DNA from: Mycobacterium sp.
GTDB taxonomy: Bacteria; Actinomycetota; Actinomycetes; Mycobacteriales; Mycobacteriaceae
Direction: 5' to 3'
Assembly: GCF_002863225.1 (NCBI RefSeq)
Contig: NZ_PKEK01000079.1
Coordinates: 1-64,000, forward strand
DNA: 64,000 nucleotides
Shown here: positions 42,077 through 53,042 of the stretch, in pieces
How the letters are laid out: every line of letters begins with the position of its first letter
Position numbering within the stretch: the stretch's first letter is position 1
Program-made: the position numbers and the translations under genes
Notes under the pieces: model-generated
The model's database searches: none
Told to the model about the DNA's origin: nothing
What the model saw: the letters and a program-made list of their open reading frames with translations, nothing else

Positions 42077-42717
42077 CGACGACGGCGTCGGCGAAACCTG
42101 ATGGGCCGGTTGAACATTCGAAAGGCCCCAGCCCTTTGTCGACCGTGTCACGGGCGAGTGGGTTGTGGATCCTCATCGCGGGGGTAGCCGGCCTGGTCGC
42201 GTCAGTCACGCTGACCGTCGAGAAGATCGATATGTTGCTCAACTCGTCGTACGTGCCGTCGTGCAACATCAACCCGATCGTGTCGTGTGGCTCGGTGATG
42301 ACCACACCGCAGGCGTCGGCTTTTGGATTTCCGAATTCGTTGATCGGCATCGCCGCATTCGCCGTCGTCACCGTCACCGGCGTCTTGACACTGGCCAATG
42401 TGGCTTTGCCGCGGTGGTATTGGGTTGGGCTGACGCTGGGAACGCTGGCCGCCGCCGGGTTTGTGCACTGGCTGATCTTTCAGAGCCTCTATCGGATCGG
42501 CGCGCTGTGCCCGTACTGCATGGTGGTGTGGGTGGCCACCATCTCGCTGCTGGTGGTGGTCGCTTCCGTCACCGTCCGCTCCGGCGGTGAGGTTCGCGGC
42601 GGAGCGATCGCGCGTTCACTACATCATTGGCGGTGGTCGATTGCCACCATCTGGTTTACCGCAGTCTTCCTGCTGATTGTGGCCCGGTTCTGGGACTACT
42701 GGTCCACGCTGGTCTGA
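42073..42717 (+). CDS. Vitamin K epoxide reductase family protein
   Basis: VPSCNINPIVSCGSVM and ALCPYCMVVW; GTGA overlap with the DsbA-like gene. Confidence 0.94.
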   Translation: MTTTASAKPDGPVEHSKGPSPLSTVSRASGLWILIAGVAGLVASVTLTVEKIDMLLNSSYVPSCNINPIVSCGSVMTTPQASAFGFPNSLIGIAAFAVVTVTGVLTLANVALPRWYWVGLTLGTLAAAGFVHWLIFQSLYRIGALCPYCMVVWVATISLLVVVASVTVRSGGEVRGGAIARSLHHWRWSIATIWFTAVFLLIVARFWDYWSTLV

Positions 42718-42751
42718 ACAACCCGCCCACCTGAAACCGAAGAGGACGTAC

Positions 42752-45700
42752 GTGATCTCTAAAGTGCTGGTCGCCAATCGCGGTGAAATCGCCGTTCGGG
42801 CGTTCAGGGCCGCCTACGAACTCGGTGTCGGCACCGTCGCCGTCTACCCGTACGAAGACCGAAACTCGTTGCATCGCTTGAAGGCTGACGAGTCTTACCA
42901 AATCGGTGAGGTCGGCCACCCGGTCAGGGCATATCTGTCGGTCAGTGAGATCGTGGAGACCGCGCGCCGCTCCGGTGCCGATGCGGTCTACCCGGGTTAC
43001 GGGTTCCTCTCGGAGAATCCGCGACTGGCCGCCGAATGCGCCAAGAACGGCATCACGTTCGTCGGCCCCAAGTCTGACGTTCTTTCGTTGACCGGTAACA
43101 AGTCTCGTGCCGTTGCCGCGGCCAGCGAGGCGGGTCTGCCGGTCCTGACCTCGTCGGCACCGTCCTCGTCGGTCGACGAGCTGGTGGCGGCGTCGGCCGA
43201 CATGGAATTCCCGTTGTTCGTCAAGGCGGTCGCCGGCGGCGGAGGCCGCGGAATGCGGCGCGTCACCGAGGCCGAGTCGCTGCCGGAGGCCATCGAAGCT
43301 GCCAGCCGCGAGGCCGAATCGGCGTTCGGGGATCCGACGGTCTACCTCGAGCAGGCGGTGCTCAACCCACGCCACATAGAAGTTCAGATTCTCGCGGACA
43401 CCCACGGCAACGTGATTCATCTCTACGAGCGCGACTGCAGCGTGCAGCGCCGCCACCAGAAGGTCGTCGAATTGGCGCCGGCCCCGAACCTGCCGGAAGA
43501 ATTGCGCGCCAAGATCTGCGCGGACGCGGTCGCCTTCGCCCGCCACATCGGATACAGCAACGCGGGCACCGTGGAGTTCCTACTCGACGAGCGGGGTCAT
43601 CACGTCTTCATCGAGATGAATCCCCGAATCCAGGTGGAGCACACCGTCACCGAGGAGATCACCGACGTCGACCTGGTCTCCAGCCAGCTACGCATCGCGG
43701 GCGGCGAGACACTCGACGATCTAGGTCTCCGGCAGGCCGACATTCGCCCGCGCGGTGCCGCGTTGCAATGCCGGATCACCACCGAAGACCCGGCCAACGG
43801 GTTCCGGCCGGACACCGGACGGATCACCACCTACCGCAGCCCGGGTGGTGCGGGTATCCGTCTCGACGGCGGAACCAACCTCGGCGCTGAGGTCAGTGCC
43901 CACTTCGACTCCATGCTGGTCAAGCTCACCTGCCGGGGCCGCGACTTCACCACCGCGGTCAACCGGGCGCGGCGGGCGATCGCGGAGTTCCGGATCCGTG
44001 GTGTGTCGACGAATATCCCTTTCCTGCAAGCAGTTTTGGACGATCCAGACTTCCAGGCCGGCCGCGTCACCACCTCGTTCATCGAAGAACGCCCTGCGCT
44101 GCTCACCGCTCGATCATCGGCCGATCGTGGCACCAAGATCCTCAACTATCTGGCCGACGTGACCGTCAACAAGCCACACGGATCGCGACCGTCGGCGCTG
44201 TACCCGCAGGACAAGTTGCCCGATGTCGATCTGACCAAGGTGCCGCCGGCCGGCACCAAGCAGCTCCTGGCCGAACTAGGGCCGGAAGGCTTTGCCCGTT
44301 GGCTACGCGACTCGTCCGGAGTTCGCTTGACCGACACGACTTTTCGGGACGCCCACCAGTCGTTGTTGGCAACCCGGGTGCGCACCAGCGGACTGGGGCT
44401 GGTGGCGCCTTACATCGCGCGGACGATGCCGCAACTGTTGTCCGTCGAGTGCTGGGGTGGCGCGACCTACGACGTCGCGCTGCGGTTCCTCAAAGAAGAC
44501 CCCTGGGAGCGCTTGGCGGAGTTGCGCGAATTGATGCCCAACATCTGTCTGCAGATGCTGCTGCGGGGCCGCAATACCGTTGGTTACACACCGTATCCGG
44601 AGTTGGTCACCTCGGCGTTCGTGGAGGAAGCGACCGCGACGGGTATCGATATCTTCCGGATCTTCGATGCGTTGAACAACCTCGAGTCGATGCGCCCCGC
44701 AATCGACGCGGTTCGCGAAACAGGTTCTGCGATAGCCGAAGTCGCGATGTGCTACACCGGAGACCTGTCCGATCCGGCCGAGAATCTCTACACGCTGGAC
44801 TACTACCTCAAACTGGCCGATCAGATCGTCGAAGCCGGAGCCCATGTGCTGGCCATCAAGGACATGGCGGGCCTGCTGCGGCCGCAAGCCGCACGACTCT
44901 TGGTCGGCGCGTTGCGCAGTCGGTTCGACCTGCCGGTGCACGTGCACACCCACGACACACCGGGTGGTCAGCTGGCCAGCTACATCGCAGCCTGGCAGGC
45001 GGGCGCCGATGCGGTCGACGGCGCATCGGCCCCGATGGCGGGAACCACCAGTCAGCCTGCGTTGAGTTCGATCGTGGCGGCAGCGGCCAACACCGAGTAC
45101 GACACCGGAATGTCACTCGCGGCGGTCTGCGCGCTGGAGCCCTACTGGGAGGCGCTGCGAAAGGTCTACGCACCCTTCGAATCCGGGCTTCCGAGCCCGA
45201 CCGGGCGGGTGTATCACCACGAGATTCCCGGCGGTCAGCTGTCGAACCTTCGCCAGCAAGCCATTGCGTTGGGCCTGGGGGACCGGTTCGAGGAAGTCGA
45301 AGAGGCGTACGCCGGCGCGGACCGGGTGCTCGGCAGGCTGATCAAGGTCACGCCGTCGTCGAAGGTGGTCGGCGATCTCGCGCTGGCATTGGTCGGAGCG
45401 GGCCTGAGTGCCGACGAGTTCGCCTTGCATCCAGAACAATTCGACATCCCGGAGTCGGTGCTCGGTTTTCTGCGCGGCGATCTCGGCGACCCGGTGGGCG
45501 GTTGGCCAGAGCCGTTGCGTTCGAAGGCCCTGGCCGGCCGCGGTGAGCCCAAGCCCGTCGAGCAGTTGACCCCCGAGGACGAGACCGCGCTTGGTCTACA
45601 GGGGTACAAACGCCAAGCCACGCTCAATCGGCTGTTGTTCCCAGGGCCGACAAAGGAATACGAGGCCCACTCCGAGACCTACGGTGACACCTCGCGGTTG

Positions 45701-46135
45701 TCGGCCAACCAGTTCTTCTACGGCCTGCGGCAGAACGAGGAGCACCGGGTGCAACTCGAGCCCGGTGTCGAGTTGCTGATCGGGCTGGAAGCGATCTCTG
45801 AACCCGACGAACGCGGGATGCGCACGGTGATGTTCATCATCAATGGTCAGCTGCGGCCGGTCGAGGTTCGGGATCGCAGTATCGCCAGTGACGTTCCGGC
45901 TGCGGAGAAGGCGGAGAAGGGCAATCCCAACCACATTGCCGCACCGTTTGCCGGTGTCGTGACCGTCGGAGTGTCGTTGGGCGACAAGGTCAATGCCGGC
46001 CAGACCATCGCCACGATCGAGGCGATGAAGATGGAAGCGCCGATCACCGCGCCCGCCGACGGCGTCGTGGAGCGGGTGGCTGTGTCGGACACTGCTCAGG
46101 TCGAGGGCGGCGATCTGCTGGTGGTACTCGACTGA
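42752..46135 (+). CDS. pca: Pyruvate carboxylase
   Basis: [23 protein letters not shown] biotin carboxylase, [17 protein letters not shown] carboxyltransferase, [13 protein letters not shown] biotinyl domain. Confidence 0.97.
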   Translation: MISKVLVANRGEIAVRAFRAAYELGVGTVAVYPYEDRNSLHRLKADESYQIGEVGHPVRAYLSVSEIVETARRSGADAVYPGYGFLSENPRLAAECAKNGITFVGPKSDVLSLTGNKSRAVAAASEAGLPVLTSSAPSSSVDELVAASADMEFPLFVKAVAGGGGRGMRRVTEAESLPEAIEAASREAESAFGDPTVYLEQAVLNPRHIEVQILADTHGNVIHLYERDCSVQRRHQKVVELAPAPNLPEELRAKICADAVAFARHIGYSNAGTVEFLLDERGHHVFIEMNPRIQVEHTVTEEITDVDLVSSQLRIAGGETLDDLGLRQADIRPRGAALQCRITTEDPANGFRPDTGRITTYRSPGGAGIRLDGGTNLGAEVSAHFDSMLVKLTCRGRDFTTAVNRARRAIAEFRIRGVSTNIPFLQAVLDDPDFQAGRVTTSFIEERPALLTARSSADRGTKILNYLADVTVNKPHGSRPSALYPQDKLPDVDLTKVPPAGTKQLLAELGPEGFARWLRDSSGVRLTDTTFRDAHQSLLATRVRTSGLGLVAPYIARTMPQLLSVECWGGATYDVALRFLKEDPWERLAELRELMPNICLQMLLRGRNTVGYTPYPELVTSAFVEEATATGIDIFRIFDALNNLESMRPAIDAVRETGSAIAEVAMCYTGDLSDPAENLYTLDYYLKLADQIVEAGAHVLAIKDMAGLLRPQAARLLVGALRSRFDLPVHVHTHDTPGGQLASYIAAWQAGADAVDGASAPMAGTTSQPALSSIVAAAANTEYDTGMSLAAVCALEPYWEALRKVYAPFESGLPSPTGRVYHHEIPGGQLSNLRQQAIALGLGDRFEEVEEAYAGADRVLGRLIKVTPSSKVVGDLALALVGAGLSADEFALHPEQFDIPESVLGFLRGDLGDPVGGWPEPLRSKALAGRGEPKPVEQLTPEDETALGLQGYKRQATLNRLLFPGPTKEYEAHSETYGDTSRLSANQFFYGLRQNEEHRVQLEPGVELLIGLEAISEPDERGMRTVMFIINGQLRPVEVRDRSIASDVPAAEKAEKGNPNHIAAPFAGVVTVGVSLGDKVNAGQTIATIEAMKMEAPITAPADGVVERVAVSDTAQVEGGDLLVVLD

Positions 46136-46193
46136 CCGGCGGCGACGATCAGCGGAGCAGCGCGATCGACTTCGACTGCGAGAGTCGACGCTC

Positions 46194-46748
46194 GTGACTC
46201 GCATCGTTGGCGGGGTCGCCGGCGGACGGCGGATCGCTGTCCCGCCGCGGGGCACTCGACCGACGACCGATCGGGTGCGTGAGGCGGTGTTCAACATCCT
46301 GAGCGCGCGACTGGACTTCACCGGACTGGCGGTGCTCGACCTCTACGCGGGCTCCGGGGCGCTGGGCCTCGAGGCGCTGTCGCGTGGTGCGGCGTCAGCG
46401 TTGTTCGTGGAGTCGGATCGCCGGGCGGCGACTGTGCTCGAACGCAACATTGCGGCACTCGGGCTGCCCGGCGCGACGCTACGGCGCGGGCAGGCGGCCG
46501 CCGTTCTCGCCGTGAACGCCACCGCCCCGGTCGACCTCGTGCTGGCTGACCCGCCTTACGAGGTGGACGCGAGTGAGGTCGAGGCGCTCCTCGGCGCGCT
46601 CGCGACCAATGGCTGGGTGCGGAGCGGAAGCATGGTCGTGGTGGAGCGCGCGGCCGCGGGAGTGACGTTGACGTGGCCGAATGGCTGGGACCCGTGGAAG
46701 CCGCGGATTTACGGCGACACCCGGCTGGAGCTGGCCGAACGGCTCTGA
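46194..46748 (+). CDS. rsmD: 16S rRNA (guanine(966)-N(2))-methyltransferase
   Basis: [43 protein letters not shown]. Confidence 0.94.
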   Translation: MTRIVGGVAGGRRIAVPPRGTRPTTDRVREAVFNILSARLDFTGLAVLDLYAGSGALGLEALSRGAASALFVESDRRAATVLERNIAALGLPGATLRRGQAAAVLAVNATAPVDLVLADPPYEVDASEVEALLGALATNGWVRSGSMVVVERAAAGVTLTWPNGWDPWKPRIYGDTRLELAERL

Positions 46749-46771
46749 CTCGGCGTGTAGCGTCCTTGGGC

Positions 46772-46825
46772 ATGACCGCCGACGACGATGCAGAGCGGAG
46801 CGATGCGGAGGAGTGGCGCATATGA
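46772..46825 (+). repeat. Single MIRU-like element between rsmD and coaD
   Basis: Encodes [17 protein letters not shown] ending in ATGA over the coaD start; resembles MTAGDDAGGPEEERRK from the recG repeat. Confidence 0.7.
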
Positions 46826-47307
46826 GCGGCGCGGTATGCCCGGGATCCTTCGATCCGGTGACGCTGGGCCACATCGACGTGTTCGAGCGAGCGGCGGCTC
46901 AATTCGACGAAGTAGTGGCGGCCATCCTGATCAACCCCGCCAAGAAGGGCATGTTCGACATCGACGAGCGGATCGCGATGATCGAGGAGTCGACGACCCA
47001 CCTGCCCAACGTGCGGGTGGAGTCGGGTCAGGGGTTGGTGGTCGACTTCGTCAGAGCCCGCGGCATGACGGCCATCGTCAAGGGTCTGCGCACCGGCACG
47101 GACTTCGAGTACGAGCTGCAGATGGCGCAGATGAACAAACATGTAGCCGGTGTGGACACCTTTTTCGTGGCCACCACGGCCCGGTACTCGTTCGTGTCGT
47201 CGTCGCTGGCCAAGGAAGTCGCGTTACTGGGTGGCGACGTGACGGAACTGCTGCCTGACGCGGTGAATCGCCGACTGGCCGAGAAGGTGGCCGCCAAGGG
47301 CCGTTGA
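46822..47307 (+). CDS. coaD: Phosphopantetheine adenylyltransferase
   Basis: [47 protein letters not shown]. Confidence 0.96.
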   Translation: MSGAVCPGSFDPVTLGHIDVFERAAAQFDEVVAAILINPAKKGMFDIDERIAMIEESTTHLPNVRVESGQGLVVDFVRARGMTAIVKGLRTGTDFEYELQMAQMNKHVAGVDTFFVATTARYSFVSSSLAKEVALLGGDVTELLPDAVNRRLAEKVAAKGR

Positions 47308-47359
47308 GTCGTCAGCGCGACCGCGCCAAAGCCGCGGCCGCGCTGACGATCTGACGGGT

Positions 47360-47986
47360 CTAGCTCTCGGCCAGTGCGCCGTGCAGAGACTGCTTCGCTT
47401 CGGTGATCGCCGTCAGAACCTTGGCTCGAGCTTCGGCGAGCTTTTCCTTTTGAGCATCGGTGCCCGACCAGTGGATGGTTCGCGCCAGCCCGGCGAGCTC
47501 GAACAAGCCCCACCGAATTTTGGCGACGTCGCCGAACTTGCCGGCCTGAGCGAGGCGTGCGTGAATGCTCTCGCTACTGACACCCTTCCACTGCAATACA
47601 TTTCGGCCGAGCTCGGAGAGCGTCGCCACGCCGTCGCTGACTGTCACGAAGCCGCGGCCGGCAAGCTTGCCGATCGCGAGCTCGACGATCTCCTGCGGCG
47701 GGGCGAACGCTCCGCCGGTGGCCTCCGAAACGCGCTGGACGATCTGCTCCGCGTTCGCGGGCCCGTCGAGCAACAGGGCGGCGGTGCCCACGACCACTCG
47801 CTTGTGTCGTCCACCGAATCCACGCCCGCCCGGTCCGCCGGGCCCGCCCCAGCCGTGGCCCCCGAAACCTGGACCGCCCCAACCTGGCCCACCAAATCCC
47901 GGCCCACCAAATCCTGGGCCGCTGAATCCGGGACCCCCGGAACCGGGACCACCCCAACCAGGGCCACCAAAAAATCCACCAGACAT
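47360..47986 (-). CDS. PadR-like regulator with Gly/Pro/Phe/Trp-rich N-terminal repeats
   Basis: MSGGFFGGPGWGGPGSGGPGFSGPGFGG... followed by winged-helix-like region. Confidence 0.7.
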   Translation of the reverse strand: MSGGFFGGPGWGGPGSGGPGFSGPGFGGPGFGGPGWGGPGFGGHGWGGPGGPGGRGFGGRHKRVVVGTAALLLDGPANAEQIVQRVSEATGGAFAPPQEIVELAIGKLAGRGFVTVSDGVATLSELGRNVLQWKGVSSESIHARLAQAGKFGDVAKIRWGLFELAGLARTIHWSGTDAQKEKLAEARAKVLTAITEAKQSLHGALAES

Positions 47987-48189
47987 CCTCGTTCTCCTTC
48001 AATCGACGGCGACAGGCCGAGTGGCCGAACGCCACATTGCATATCTAGTTCCTTGATACCCAAGGGGCAGATCGGTGTCAAGAAACTTGATACACCGGAG
48101 GAAAAGGCGAGTCGGTACCGCGTCTCGGGCGCGCGACGCGCTTGCTAATACGGTGCCGGTGCCGGCACTTGCGTGTCAGCATGTGAGAG

Positions 48190-48660
48190 ATGAGCGAATT
48201 CGACGATCAACCACTGGGCTTCCTGGTGCGCGGATTGATGGCGCGGTTGCGTCCGCACGCTCTGCAAGCCCTGCGGCCGCTCGGGCTCGGGCTCCCAGAA
48301 TTCGTCTGCATGCGCATCCTCGACGACGACCCGGGCCGCACCAGCGCCGAGTTGGCACGCCATACCCATGTCACCGCGCAAGCGATGAATCAGGTGTTAC
48401 AGGGTCTCGAAGAATCGGGTCTGGTGACACGACCCATGACGGCGCCGTCGGGGCGTGCGCTACCGGCCCAGCTCACTCGAAAAGGAAAGGCACTACTCAA
48501 GCGGGCCGAGGCCGCCGTTGCGTCAGCCGACGAACAGCTTTTGGCTCACCTCAGCGTCGCTGATCGGCATCAGCTCAAACGGCTGCTGTACCGCGCCGGC
48601 AACCCGGGTCCGGACGACGCCGAGCCCTGCGCCAAAGATGTGACGACGCGGCTTGATTAG
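48190..48660 (+). CDS. MarR family transcriptional regulator
   Basis: ELARHTHVTAQAMNQVLQGLEESGLVTRPMTAPSGRALPAQLTRKGKALL. Confidence 0.9.
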   Translation: MSEFDDQPLGFLVRGLMARLRPHALQALRPLGLGLPEFVCMRILDDDPGRTSAELARHTHVTAQAMNQVLQGLEESGLVTRPMTAPSGRALPAQLTRKGKALLKRAEAAVASADEQLLAHLSVADRHQLKRLLYRAGNPGPDDAEPCAKDVTTRLD

Positions 48661-48676
48661 TCTGGTGGACAACCTT

Positions 48677-51457
48677 TTACGCGTTGTCACTGTCGCCGGG
48701 CTGCCAGGCTAGGTATAGCTCCACGCGGGAGCGGATCTTGAGTTTGCGGTAGATCCTGCTGAGATTGACCTCGACGGTTTTGGGGCTGATGAACAGGGCC
48801 GCCGCAATGTCGCGGTTGGTCATGCCCGTTACGGCGAGCTCGGCCACCCGAGTTTCGGAGGGTGTCAGCCCGACAGTGCGCTGCCGGCCCGACGTACCAC
48901 GCGCCAATTCGGCTCGGGCTCGATCCGCCCACAACTCAGTGCCGAGGTCTTCGAAGGTGTGCAGTGCTTCGCGCAACGTCACGGTGCCGGCCTCGCGTCT
49001 GCGTTGGCGCCGCTTGAGCTGCCCGAGTAGCAGTTGGGTGCGGGCCCGCTCGAAGGGCATCGGAAGCCGCGAATGCTCAGCCATGGCTTGCTCGGCCATC
49101 TCGGTAGCGGTGCTCACATCGCCCTGTGCGGCGAGAAGCATTGCACGGCAACGCAATGCAGTGGCAAGCATCCAGGCGCGATCGAGGCGGCGGCCGTTTG
49201 CCTCGAGACTGTCGATATACGATTCGGCCTCATCGAGTCGTCCTACCCCGACCAGCGCCTCGACGGTCTCCGGAAGGTGCGACGCCGCGATGATCTCGGT
49301 CGCGTCCGGCAGGGCCCGCGACATGGCCAACAGCGGTTCGAGGAAGCGCAGGGCCGCTTGGTGATCACCGCGGGAGTTCTCGACGAATCCACGCAAGGTG
49401 GCCGGCCATTCGCCCATCCGCATCGATCCGCAGCGTTGCGCCGTGGCGATGGCCTCGTCCAGGTCGCTCGTCGCGTCGTCGACTCTGCCGAAATATGCGG
49501 CAGCCGCGCCGCGGATCGTCAGCGCTATGAACATGGGAAAGTCGCCACCGAGTTGCGCTGCGCGCTCGACGGCTTCGTCTCCGGTAATCGCGACGCTCTG
49601 CAGATCACCGCGCCAGATATCCATCAACGCCTGGGAGAAGGCGACGAATATCAGTTCGCTCTCCTGGCCCAGCGCGACACACCGCTGTCCAGCGGCCCGC
49701 AGCACCTCCCGGGCGTGGTCGAATTCGCCGGTCCAGCCGCGCAACAGCGCCCTCTGCATGCTGGGCAGGAACGCCAGTGGGATTGGCAGACTGTCGTCTT
49801 GGAGGTCGACCGCATGGGCCATAGTGGCCGGGTCGAAACCGCGTCCGGTGAGAAAACCCAGTATTTCGTGCATTCCCAGCGCTGAGCTCAGCAGGCTCGG
49901 GACACCCAATTGCTCGGCTTCGGTCACGGCTTGTTCGACGCGGTCGAGCGCGCGCTCGTGTTGGGCCGCATTGAACAATGCGTAGGACAGCATGGTCAGC
50001 ATCCGGATCCGCAGCGGGTCGTCGGCACCTCGATCCGGCAGACCGTTCTCCAAAAGCTCTGCTGCATCAATGAACCCGTCCTCGTGCAATCGAAGCATGG
50101 CCAGGTGAAGCAAGGCCTCGGGGCGAGGGGATCCGACCGGCAGGCTGGCGACCACCTGTTCGAGTGAGTGGCGCGCTCGCCCAGTGTCGCCGGCGGCGAA
50201 GTAGTGCAGCGCGCAGAGAATTCGACGGGCCGGATCGTCGGCACCGAGATTGATTGCCAAATCCAGGAGTTCGGCCGCGGCCGCCGGTGCGCCTCGGGAG
50301 AGTGCAATCTCGGCGCCCGCGTCGAGAGCTTCGATGGTTTCCCGGTTCCCGGTGGCATCCGACAGGGCCAAATGCCGCGCCCGCAGTTCCGGCTCGACCA
50401 CCAGCTCGGCCAACCTCCGGTGCATGGCACGCCGCCGCCGGGGCGACGCATCGCTGTAGACGCCGTGGGCCAACACCGGGTGCACGAACGAAAGCCGGTT
50501 CCCGTCAATGGCGATCAATTCCTGATTTTCCGCTTCGCCCAGAGTCTCCAGCACACCTTCGGCGCTACTGTCGGTGGCGTCAGCCAGCAGGCGCAGGGTG
50601 GGGTTCGGCACGCTGGCCATCGCGAGTAGCAGCTCTTTGGCGTCGTCTCCCACGCGTTTCAACCGGGAGCTCACCAACTCGTTGAGGCTGCCCGGCAGCG
50701 GCACTTCAGCGGAACCGGTAATGGTGTCCATTTCACGGGCCAGCTCGAGACCGTAAAACGGGTTGCCACCCGCAATCTGATGAATACGCAGCAAGGTCGG
50801 TCGTGGCACCGAAAATCCCAGTCGCAGTGTCAATACTCGATGCAGATCTCCAACTGTCAACGGCTGCAGCCGTACTCGCCGAACTGCGTCGGGCTGAGCC
50901 AGTTCGACCCTGGCCGCGACCTCGACGCTGCGCGTCGTACACACCAAGCCCACGCCTCTCGGGAATCGTCGGGCGGCGAAGGCAACCACGTTGGCGCTGG
51001 AGACATCAACCCACTGCAGGTCGTCGATCGCGATCAAGACGAATCCCTCGGAGCGTGCGGCCAGCCGATCGAGCACTCCGACAAATGCCGCGGCAACCGC
51101 CCGGGAATCGCTTCGGCCGGCGTGGTCGCGATGCCGCAACAGGGCCGCGGCCAGACTTTGCTGCTGCGGAAGGGGTAAATCGGCCCAGACTGACTCGTCG
51201 ATGCCGCTGAGCAGATCGGCCAGCGTCGCGTACGCCAGTACGGACTCCGCCCGGGCGGAGCGACTGGCCAGCACCGTGAATCCGCGCTCGCGCGCCTGTT
51301 CCAACGCGCCGAGCCACAGCGTCGTCTTGCCGATTCCGGGATCGCCCTCGATCACCAACGCCGTCGGAGCCAGGGGCACGGCGTCCAAAAAGTCGACCAC
51401 GCACTGCTCTTCGGCGTGGCGACTCGCCGCACGCACCGCCATGGACCTGCCCGTCAC
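48677..51457 (-). CDS. LuxR-family (LAL-type) ATPase regulator
   Basis: Walker A VIEGDPGIGKTTLWLGAL; C-terminal LTPSETRVAELAVTGMTNRDIAAALFISPKTVEVNLSRIYRKLKIRSR. Confidence 0.93.
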   Translation of the reverse strand: MTGRSMAVRAASRHAEEQCVVDFLDAVPLAPTALVIEGDPGIGKTTLWLGALEQARERGFTVLASRSARAESVLAYATLADLLSGIDESVWADLPLPQQQSLAAALLRHRDHAGRSDSRAVAAAFVGVLDRLAARSEGFVLIAIDDLQWVDVSSANVVAFAARRFPRGVGLVCTTRSVEVAARVELAQPDAVRRVRLQPLTVGDLHRVLTLRLGFSVPRPTLLRIHQIAGGNPFYGLELAREMDTITGSAEVPLPGSLNELVSSRLKRVGDDAKELLLAMASVPNPTLRLLADATDSSAEGVLETLGEAENQELIAIDGNRLSFVHPVLAHGVYSDASPRRRRAMHRRLAELVVEPELRARHLALSDATGNRETIEALDAGAEIALSRGAPAAAAELLDLAINLGADDPARRILCALHYFAAGDTGRARHSLEQVVASLPVGSPRPEALLHLAMLRLHEDGFIDAAELLENGLPDRGADDPLRIRMLTMLSYALFNAAQHERALDRVEQAVTEAEQLGVPSLLSSALGMHEILGFLTGRGFDPATMAHAVDLQDDSLPIPLAFLPSMQRALLRGWTGEFDHAREVLRAAGQRCVALGQESELIFVAFSQALMDIWRGDLQSVAITGDEAVERAAQLGGDFPMFIALTIRGAAAAYFGRVDDATSDLDEAIATAQRCGSMRMGEWPATLRGFVENSRGDHQAALRFLEPLLAMSRALPDATEIIAASHLPETVEALVGVGRLDEAESYIDSLEANGRRLDRAWMLATALRCRAMLLAAQGDVSTATEMAEQAMAEHSRLPMPFERARTQLLLGQLKRRQRRREAGTVTLREALHTFEDLGTELWADRARAELARGTSGRQRTVGLTPSETRVAELAVTGMTNRDIAAALFISPKTVEVNLSRIYRKLKIRSRVELYLAWQPGDSDNA

Positions 51458-51658
51458 CTCTCAGCCGAAAACGCCTGCAACCGGCTGGGTCGTCGCCTGT
51501 CTTTCGCCCCGGTTCCCGGGCGGCAGCCCCGTCGATCTGTTGCGCATCATGATAAGTGAACTCTGTGAATTTGGCATGAGTTACCGCAGCGGCTCAGGCC
51601 TGTGCGGGTCGTCGCGCGCAAACCCGTAGGCCTTTGCCGGTGGAGTTGGGTGAATCGT

Positions 51659-52822
51659 TCAGTGGTCGTGATGGTGGTCGTGTGTCGCGTCGGGGGAGCC
51701 GCCCATCGCCTTGAGCATCGGGATGCCGCCGGTGATGGCGAAGCGGAGGACAAGTACAGCGGCCAGGGCGAGGAAGGCGATGTTGAGCCAGGTGGTGTAG
51801 TTCCACGAGATGCCGGTTTCCATCGTTGCGGCGCTGCGCCGTGGCGGGATGAGACCTGTGGCGCCGAAGAGGAATTCAACTAGATAGCCGGCGACCACCA
51901 TCGCCACGTAGAACGTGCCCAGCAGTCGCAGCATCATGGCGGTGCCGTAGTACTTCCGGTAGATGTTCAAGATCGGCAGGATCAGCAGGTCGGCGAAGAT
52001 GAACGCAACGACGCCGCCGAAACTGATGCCGCCGCTCCACAGCACCGCGGCCAACGGCACATTGCCGATCGAGCAGACGAACGAAGCGACCGCCACGACC
52101 GGGCCCACGAGGGGCCCCCACAGCACCGACAGCGACGGATGATCAGCGAAAAAGAAGTGTTGCCAGAAGGATTCGGGCACCCATGCCGCGACGGCACCGG
52201 CAATCAGCAAACCGATGATCAGATCGCGAAGGATTGCGGCCCACTCCATCACGAACACGTGTGAGACGGAGGTGAAGCCTTCCCGCGACACCAGCCGGCG
52301 CGCGAAGGAACCTCCACGCTGGACCGACATGTCCATGGCGGCATGGCCTTCCATGGCTCCTGCCAGACCGCGATCGGACTGCTCACGCGCCGCATCGACG
52401 AGTCGCGAGCTCACGACGATTCGGAACAGCACCGCCATCACCACGATCATCAGCGGACCACCGACGAACTCGGCCGCGGTGAACTGCCAACCCATCAGTA
52501 GGGCCAGGATGATGCCCAGCTCCGCCACCAGGTTCGTCGAGCCGATTTCGAAGGCCATCGCAGCGGTGAAATTGGCTCCTTTGCGAAACAACGAACGGGC
52601 CAGCGCCACCGCGGCATAGGAGCACGACGAGGAGGCGGCGCCCAGTCCTGCCGCAATGGCCAACGTTTTGGGGCGGTCGTCCCCGAGCACTGTCGCGATG
52701 GTCGATCGGCGCACGATCGCCTGGACTACAGCCGATAACGTGAAGCCGAGAATCAATGCCCACAGGATCTCCCACGTCATCGACCCGGTGACGGTCAACG
52801 CGTGTACCAGAGCGGCGGTCAT
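51659..52822 (-). CDS. DUF318/UPF0718-type permease with His-rich C-terminus (Rv2963-like)
   Basis: Multiple TM segments (GLGAASSSCSYAAVALARSLFRKGANF); C-terminal DATHDHHHDH. Confidence 0.87.
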   Translation of the reverse strand: MTAALVHALTVTGSMTWEILWALILGFTLSAVVQAIVRRSTIATVLGDDRPKTLAIAAGLGAASSSCSYAAVALARSLFRKGANFTAAMAFEIGSTNLVAELGIILALLMGWQFTAAEFVGGPLMIVVMAVLFRIVVSSRLVDAAREQSDRGLAGAMEGHAAMDMSVQRGGSFARRLVSREGFTSVSHVFVMEWAAILRDLIIGLLIAGAVAAWVPESFWQHFFFADHPSLSVLWGPLVGPVVAVASFVCSIGNVPLAAVLWSGGISFGGVVAFIFADLLILPILNIYRKYYGTAMMLRLLGTFYVAMVVAGYLVEFLFGATGLIPPRRSAATMETGISWNYTTWLNIAFLALAAVLVLRFAITGGIPMLKAMGGSPDATHDHHHDH

Positions 52823-52838
52823 GGCACCTCCAACCAGG

Positions 52839-52853
52839 TACCCCCTAGGGGTA
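52839..52853. promoter_or_regulatory. RicR/CsoR-like operator
   Basis: TACCCCCTAGGGGTA, 17 nt upstream of the permease start codon. Confidence 0.65.
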
Positions 52854-53042
52854 TTCCAGATAGTCCCGCCGATCGATGCGGGATTGCCGCCACCGCGCCG
52901 GGGTCGCCATAATCACATCAAGTGTGCAGGTTATTGGGACGTTTTCGAGACCTAAAAGCCCGACACACCGGGCCTGGCAACGCAGTCACAGAAGCAACAC
53001 CAGGCACACTGGTAACAACAACGAAGCCGGGAGGGTGTTGCC

